A stretch of 9,597 nucleotides of DNA from Desulfobacula sp. (GTDB taxonomy: Bacteria; Desulfobacterota; Desulfobacteria; Desulfobacterales; Desulfobacteraceae). The stretch lies in NCBI GenBank assembly GCA_023139225.1, contig JAGLNZ010000345.1:1-9597 (forward strand), read 5' to 3'. Positions 5,821 to 9,597 of this stretch are shown piece after piece. Within the stretch, counting starts at the first letter, position 1; every line of letters starts with the position of its first letter. The notes under the pieces are model-generated. The model was not told the DNA's origin and did no database searches. It saw only the letters and a list, made by a program, of their open reading frames with translations. The position numbers and the translations under genes were made by a program.

Positions 5821-6746
5821 CCCGGTCCAAACCAAAGCCCTACAAGCAAGATCGAAAGACAAGAATTCTTATTGTTGATGATTTCGGGCAGATGAAATCC
5901 GGTGAGTATTTAAGAACCTTTGTAACAATTTTGTTTATCATAAGTATAGTTTGTTTCGTGACAGCCGGAGTGTTTTATTATCTTTATACAGGTTTGTCCA
6001 GGGATACCAATTCTATTAAAACCAAGCTTGTTCTTGCTGAAACCAAGGTAGATGAACTGACCCGGGAAAAAGAAATGTTGATGGCAAGACTTGTGATTTC
6101 AGGCAAAGACCCGGGGATTGAAAAAGTAAGTGGACAGGAAGACAAACCAGAAGATAAAATAGAAGGCAGGCTTCTCATTGCACAGGTTGAAGAAAAAAAG
6201 CCCCTTGTTTCAAAGAATCAGGAAATAAAATCCATCCCGACCGAACCTGAAGAAGGGGATATAATAAATAAACCCTCAATGGCTGACCCAGAAAAAAATA
6301 TAATTAAACCTAAATTAAATACGATTGGTGAATCGCCTGAAGCACCAGTAGCGCCGGAAACACCTAAGGCTGTTAACAAAACGGTTTCCATAGAGAAATT
6401 TACTGTAATAAAGGATGGGACAAAAGGAGATCTTCTGGTTCGATTTGATATCAGAAATATCTCCAAAGAACCCGGGGATGTCTCGGGAAGAATATTTACA
6501 GTCTTGAAACCGGATAATAAACTTGAAAATCAGTGGCTTGTAGTGCCGGCCGCGAGTCTAAAAAATGGCATCCCTTCTGAGTACAGAAAAGGACAATATT
6601 TTTCAATCGCTCATTTTAAACCGGTTAAATTCAGAATTAAAAGCCATGCTGATCCTGATTTTTTTAAAAAGGCCTCCATTTTTATTTTTAATGAGCAGGC
6701 TGATTTGATATTTGAAAAATTGATCGATATAACTGAGGCAAAATAG
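5784..6746 (+). CDS. Unrecognised single-pass inner-membrane protein with periplasmic coiled coil and beta-rich C-terminal domain
   Basis: I do not recognise the family. The 320-residue product has a cytoplasmic, charged N-terminus (1-44), one hydrophobic segment (about 46-68, TFVTILFIISIVCFVTAGVF), a likely coiled coil (about 73-104), a Pro/Glu/Lys-rich linker (about 105-198) and a C-terminal part (about 200-316) rich in alternating hydrophobic residues, which suggests a beta-sandwich. Positive charges before the hydrophobic segment support N-in topology. The coding region overlaps the upstream YkuD gene by 37 bases and ends 5 bases before the carboxypeptidase gene, so all are probably made together. 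Layout and context suggest a scaffold linking cytoplasmic bactofilin to periplasmic wall enzymes, comparable in topology only to Helicobacter Csd5. This role is inference. Confidence 0.85.
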   Translation: MEDISRELEREIARSKPKPYKQDRKTRILIVDDFGQMKSGEYLRTFVTILFIISIVCFVTAGVFYYLYTGLSRDTNSIKTKLVLAETKVDELTREKEMLMARLVISGKDPGIEKVSGQEDKPEDKIEGRLLIAQVEEKKPLVSKNQEIKSIPTEPEEGDIINKPSMADPEKNIIKPKLNTIGESPEAPVAPETPKAVNKTVSIEKFTVIKDGTKGDLLVRFDIRNISKEPGDVSGRIFTVLKPDNKLENQWLVVPAASLKNGIPSEYRKGQYFSIAHFKPVKFRIKSHADPDFFKKASIFIFNEQADLIFEKLIDITEAK

Positions 6747-6751
6747 ACAGG

Positions 6752-8242
6752 ATGAAGAATTCGTCATATATAAGAAAGATGCTTGCATTTGCGTGCAGCT
6801 TTTTACTTTTAATTTGCAGTCAGGTTTTGGCCGGTCAAAAAATTCATACCGTTTTTTTTGAAGGTGAAGAAAATGAACTTCATGTCTACCGGATCAACGG
6901 CTCCAAGCCAGGGAAAACATTGCTGATTATTGGTGGAATTCAGGGGGATGAACCGGGTGGGTTTCTTGCAGCAGATTTTTATGCTGATTTCCTGCTTGAA
7001 AAGGGTAACTTGATTGTTGTGCCAAGAGCAAATTTTCCTTCCATTTTAAAAAAGGAGAGAAAGATCAATCAGGACATGAATCGAAAATTTTTAGACGATA
7101 ATGTTTCAAATTATGAAAGCAAAGTCGTAAATGTCCTGAAAAAATTAATTTGTGAAAGTGATTGTTTTTTAAACCTTCATGAAGGATCTGGTATCTACTC
7201 CAGTAAATGGGAAAGCGACAAAAAAAACCCGAAACGATTCGGACAATCAATCATTGCCGATGATTCCGAAGTGAAAGGGTCAGATTCAAAAGAAAGTATT
7301 CATCTTGAGAGAATGGCCAAAAAGGTGATTGAGAAGATTAATCGTCATATTGAAAATAAAGAGCATTTTTTTCATTTTAACAACCATAGGACCAATGATC
7401 CGGATTCAGTTCATAAAGAGCAGTTAAGATCAGCAACATATTATGCATATCATATTTGTAAGATTCCGGCATTTGGGATTGAATCAGCCAAATCTCTTCC
7501 CTTGGAGCAAAAAGTTCGACAGCATATTTATGCCATTAATGCCTTTATGGAAATTTTGGATATTATACCCCAAACCCCGGGTATTGATTTGAAAAAACCT
7601 GAAATGCAATATATGATTATTTCTGTGAATGATTCCATTCCTGTTGTGGTAGGAAAAATGCAACGCCTGAAAATTCATAAAGGGGATACGATCCAAATTC
7701 ATGATATTATCGCAAACTATGAAAGAGGGCTTAGCGTTGATGTGATCGGGTTAGGAAATCAGTTTAATGATATGAAAAAAAGACTGGTTGTCAATGAGCC
7801 GACTAGAATTGTGGCAAAAAAAGATTTTTATAAGTGCGGCAGTGTTTTCCTTGATATTGATTCAAAAGATTCAAAGGCTGTAATGCAGCTTAGCGTCAGC
7901 GAATCAAAACAGACCCAAATTTTGAGATATAAATTGAAAATAAACGGCAAACTTAAGATGGTTGATAATTATGGACATGTGGATATCCAAAGGGGTGATA
8001 AGCTTGTTATAGAGGATATCCTTGCAGGTAAAGTAGACCCTTCAAAATATATTGTGAATTTTAAAGGATTTGTCGGGAATCTTGCCAACAATAGTGGTGA
8101 AGACCGCGGTTATGTAATAGATACATCCAAGGAAGTTTTGATGAAGCGCTACTCGCTGAATAAAAGAGGTCGGAACTATTATGTGTTAACTACTTTAAAT
8201 GGAAAAGAGGTCGGTAAAATATTTATAGATATTCAATTATAG
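6752..8242 (+). CDS. Exported M14/M99-type zinc D,L-carboxypeptidase acting on peptidoglycan (Csd4/Pgp1-like)
   Basis: The 496-residue product begins with a signal peptide (core about 11-27, ending VLA-G). The catalytic domain (about 30-270) shows GGIQGDEPGG (61-70), DMNRKF (108-113), NLHEGSG (141-147) and FGIESAK (241-247). This gives zinc ligands Gln64, Glu67 and His143 and a catalytic Glu244. Classical M14 enzymes have His in place of Gln64; the Gln-Glu-His set is the hallmark of Helicobacter Csd4 and Campylobacter Pgp1, which remove meso-diaminopimelate from muramyl tripeptides to leave dipeptides. Residues about 283-496 match the position of the two beta-rich accessory domains of M99 proteins. 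The ATG at 6752 has only a weak upstream GAGG (6735-6738); Met10 is a possible start but would shorten the signal peptide. The bactofilin gene follows after 20 bases. Confidence 0.88.
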   Translation: MKNSSYIRKMLAFACSFLLLICSQVLAGQKIHTVFFEGEENELHVYRINGSKPGKTLLIIGGIQGDEPGGFLAADFYADFLLEKGNLIVVPRANFPSILKKERKINQDMNRKFLDDNVSNYESKVVNVLKKLICESDCFLNLHEGSGIYSSKWESDKKNPKRFGQSIIADDSEVKGSDSKESIHLERMAKKVIEKINRHIENKEHFFHFNNHRTNDPDSVHKEQLRSATYYAYHICKIPAFGIESAKSLPLEQKVRQHIYAINAFMEILDIIPQTPGIDLKKPEMQYMIISVNDSIPVVVGKMQRLKIHKGDTIQIHDIIANYERGLSVDVIGLGNQFNDMKKRLVVNEPTRIVAKKDFYKCGSVFLDIDSKDSKAVMQLSVSESKQTQILRYKLKINGKLKMVDNYGHVDIQRGDKLVIEDILAGKVDPSKYIVNFKGFVGNLANNSGEDRGYVIDTSKEVLMKRYSLNKRGRNYYVLTTLNGKEVGKIFIDIQL

Positions 8243-8249
8243 GCAAGCC

Positions 8250-8255
8250 AAGGAG
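8250..8255 (+). promoter_or_regulatory. Ribosome binding site supporting the GTG start of the bactofilin gene
   Basis: AAGGAG lies 7 bases before GTG at 8263. No ATG lies in frame near this position, so this strong site decides for the GTG start. Confidence 0.8.
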
Positions 8256-8262
8256 ATATAAA

Positions 8263-8673
8263 GTGGGAAAGAAAAACAGTAAAAATCTTTCAATTATTGA
8301 TAGGGAGCTGAAAATTGAAGGCTCGATATCAAGCAGTGGAAAATTGATTATCAAGGGTCAGGTAACCGGGACCATTGAAGGGGATGTGGTTATCATCGCA
8401 GAGGATGGGCGGGTGAATTCCAGTGCGACAAAGGTATCAAGCATTACTATTGGCGGTAAATTCCAAGGGGAAGTTACTGCCTCAAAAGAATTGATTATAC
8501 TTGCCACCGGGACTTGTGCCGGCAAAGTAGAGTGCAAAGATCTTATCGTTGAAAATGGTGGCATTTTGAATGCAGAGGTATCCTGTAAGACTTCCAGCAA
8601 GCTGTCGGGGCCGAAAGATTCAAATGCATTTAGCAGCCATAAATTAAAACAGGGAAAACAAATAGAGCTTTAA
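8263..8673 (+). CDS. Bactofilin (CcmA-like cytoskeletal polymer protein)
   Basis: Bactofilins polymerise without nucleotides into filaments under the membrane and position cell-wall enzymes, affecting curvature, stalks and helical shape. The 136-residue product, about the size of Helicobacter CcmA, has a short polar N-terminus (1-10), a core of short beta-helix turns (about 11-108) with the family pattern of alternating Gly and hydrophobic residues (KIEGSISSSGKLIIKGQVTG at 17-36, later TIGGKFQGEVTAS), and a polar C-terminal tail (about 110-136). The N-terminus has no obvious hydrophobic membrane-binding stretch. GTG is the start, set by AAGGAG seven bases upstream. Its place behind two wall-trimming enzymes and a membrane protein suggests that it organises them. 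Confidence 0.93.
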   Translation: MGKKNSKNLSIIDRELKIEGSISSSGKLIIKGQVTGTIEGDVVIIAEDGRVNSSATKVSSITIGGKFQGEVTASKELIILATGTCAGKVECKDLIVENGGILNAEVSCKTSSKLSGPKDSNAFSSHKLKQGKQIEL

Positions 8674-8680
8674 ATTCTGC

Positions 8681-8710
8681 TTGACATAGACATAAAAATT
8701 ATGTAAATAT
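8681..8710 (+). promoter_or_regulatory. Sigma70-like promoter for rplM-rpsI
   Basis: A perfect TTGACA at 8681-8686 is followed, 17-18 bases later, by a weak -10 (TAAATA at 8704-8709 or AAATAT at 8705-8710) with TG at 8702-8703, as in extended -10 promoters. Transcription would start near 8716-8718. The spacer holds a 6-bp inverted repeat, ACATAA-AAA-TTATGT (8690-8704), which could be an operator or chance. No terminator is visible between the bactofilin stop and this promoter. Confidence 0.6.
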
Positions 8711-8730
8711 GGCGGATTGTGTTTATGAAT

Positions 8731-8735
8731 AGGAG
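8731..8735 (+). promoter_or_regulatory. Ribosome binding site favouring a TTG start for rplM
   Basis: AGGAG lies 10 bases before the TTG at 8746. The upstream candidates, GTG at 8719 and ATG at 8725, would place this site inside the coding region and would have almost no mRNA leader if the predicted promoter is right. Confidence 0.6.
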
Positions 8736-8745
8736 CGTTGAGAAA

Positions 8746-9180
8746 TTGAAAAAATATACATATAGTGCAAAAAGATCAGATAATAAAGAAAATTGGTGTG
8801 TCATTGATGCAAAAGACAAAATTCTTGGCAGGCTTGCATCTCAGGTAGCATATAGAATCCGTGGGAAAAACAACCCTTTTTTTACACCCCATGTTGATAC
8901 CGGTGACTGGGTTGTTATCATTAATGCAGATAAAATCCGTATGACCGGTAATAAACTGGAACAAAAGAAATATTACCGCCATTCAGGGTATATTGGCAGT
9001 ATTAAATCCACTACAGCAAAAGAACTGTTAGAGAAAAAACCTGAAGAGCTTATTAAAAAAGCTGTTAAGGGGATGCTTCCTAAAAATCGACTCGGTAGAA
9101 AACTTGGCAAAAAATTATTTGTATACACTGGCGATCAGCACCCCCATGCTGCTCAAAAGCCTGAAGTTGTTGAAATTTAA
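8746..9180 (+). CDS. rplM: 50S ribosomal protein L13
   Basis: L13 is an early-assembly protein of the large ribosomal subunit that binds 23S rRNA. The sequence matches the whole family: WCVIDAKDKILGRLAS, TPHVDTGDWVVIINADKI, YYRHSGYIGSIK, KAVKGMLPKNRLGR and a C-terminal YTGDQHPHAAQKPEVVEI. With the TTG start the product is 144 residues and its start aligns with that of E. coli L13 (142 aa). Starting at GTG 8719 or ATG 8725 would add 9 or 7 residues that do not match the family. rpsI follows after 25 bases, the conserved L13-S9 pair. Confidence 0.97.
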   Translation: MKKYTYSAKRSDNKENWCVIDAKDKILGRLASQVAYRIRGKNNPFFTPHVDTGDWVVIINADKIRMTGNKLEQKKYYRHSGYIGSIKSTTAKELLEKKPEELIKKAVKGMLPKNRLGRKLGKKLFVYTGDQHPHAAQKPEVVEI

Positions 9181-9205
9181 GAAATAAAGGACGCGATAAT
9201 TATCA

Positions 9206-9597
9206 ATGGAAAGTGGAAACGTATTTTACGCGACTGGTAAAAGAAAAGATTCTGTAGCCAAAGTATGGTTAATACCCGGCAATGGTAAGATTGTGGTTAA
9301 TAATAAAGATCTGAACGAATACTTTGAATTGAATGTAACAAGAGATTTGCTTTCATCTCCTTTGGTTCTTACCGAAAATAGCGATGCTTTTGATATTAAA
9401 GTGACGGTAATGGGTGGTGGGAAGTCCGGTCAGGCCGGCGCCATTCGCCTTGGTGTGTCAAAAGCGCTTGTGATTTCAGATCCTGATCTTAGAGGAATTC
9501 TAAAAAGTGCAGGATTTCTCACAAGGGATGCAAGGAAAAAAGAACGTAAAAAATACGGTAAAAAAGGCGCAAGAGCAAGCTTTCAGTTTTCAAAAAG
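9206..9597 (+). CDS. rpsI: 30S ribosomal protein S9 (3' partial, nearly complete)
   Basis: S9 lies in the small-subunit head, and its C-terminal tail reaches the P-site tRNA. The frame from the ATG at 9206 reads [17 protein letters not shown], then a central [40 protein letters not shown], and a C-terminal [10 protein letters not shown], after which only two bases (AG) remain. The family normally ends S-K-R, so just the last Arg and the stop are missing. AAGGA at 9187-9191 is the likely ribosome binding site, with a rather long 14-base spacing. It forms the conserved operon with rplM. Confidence 0.96.
   Translation, partial: MESGNVFYATGKRKDSVAKVWLIPGNGKIVVNNKDLNEYFELNVTRDLLSSPLVLTENSDAFDIKVTVMGGGKSGQAGAIRLGVSKALVISDPDLRGILKSAGFLTRDARKKERKKYGKKGARASFQFSK

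Noticed and set aside
5862..5885. RILIVDDFG near the N-terminus of the membrane protein resembles the start of a response-regulator receiver domain
   Set aside because: The hydrophobic membrane segment follows about 13 residues later, and no further receiver motifs exist; the match is too short.
7065..7702. Minus-strand open frames within the carboxypeptidase gene and elsewhere
   Set aside because: They lie opposite well-supported genes, have no ribosome binding sites or recognisable domains, and are typical antisense shadows.

Overview
The window is an AT-rich bacterial chromosome segment with all twelve genes on the + strand, tightly packed and with no mobile elements. An outer-membrane Tol-Pal system with lipoproteins shows a Gram-negative cell. 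The gene content and protein style suggest a deltaproteobacterium, probably a Desulfobacteraceae-like sulfate reducer (Desulfobacterota). That placement comes from overall impression, not a database search.

Positions 1-2255 hold the end of a Tol-Pal cluster: the C-terminal part of TolB, the peptidoglycan-binding lipoprotein Pal, and CpoB (YbgF). A strong hairpin followed by a T run lies between pal and cpoB. Positions 2271-4428 hold ruvC-ruvA-ruvB, the complete Holliday-junction resolution machine, packed with only a few bases between genes. In many proteobacteria ruvCAB lies upstream of tol-pal; here it lies downstream.

Positions 4428-4483 hold a small 14-bp tandem repeat. After it, 4495-8673 encodes four proteins that read as a cell-wall shaping module: an exported YkuD-type L,D-transpeptidase/carboxypeptidase with two NTF2-like domains (Csd6/Pgp2-like), an unrecognised single-pass membrane protein with a periplasmic coiled coil and beta-rich C-terminus, an exported M14/M99-type zinc carboxypeptidase with a Gln-Glu-His metal site (Csd4/Pgp1-like), and a bactofilin (CcmA-like). 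In Helicobacter and Campylobacter, relatives of these enzymes trim peptidoglycan tetrapeptide to tripeptide (Csd6/Pgp2) and tripeptide to dipeptide (Csd4/Pgp1), and the bactofilin CcmA helps set helical shape. There the genes are largely scattered; here enzymes, putative scaffold and cytoskeletal protein sit together. This is the most interesting part of the window.

Positions 8681-9597 start a new transcription unit: a sigma70-like promoter, then rplM (L13) and rpsI (S9), the latter cut by the window edge about one residue before its usual C-terminus.
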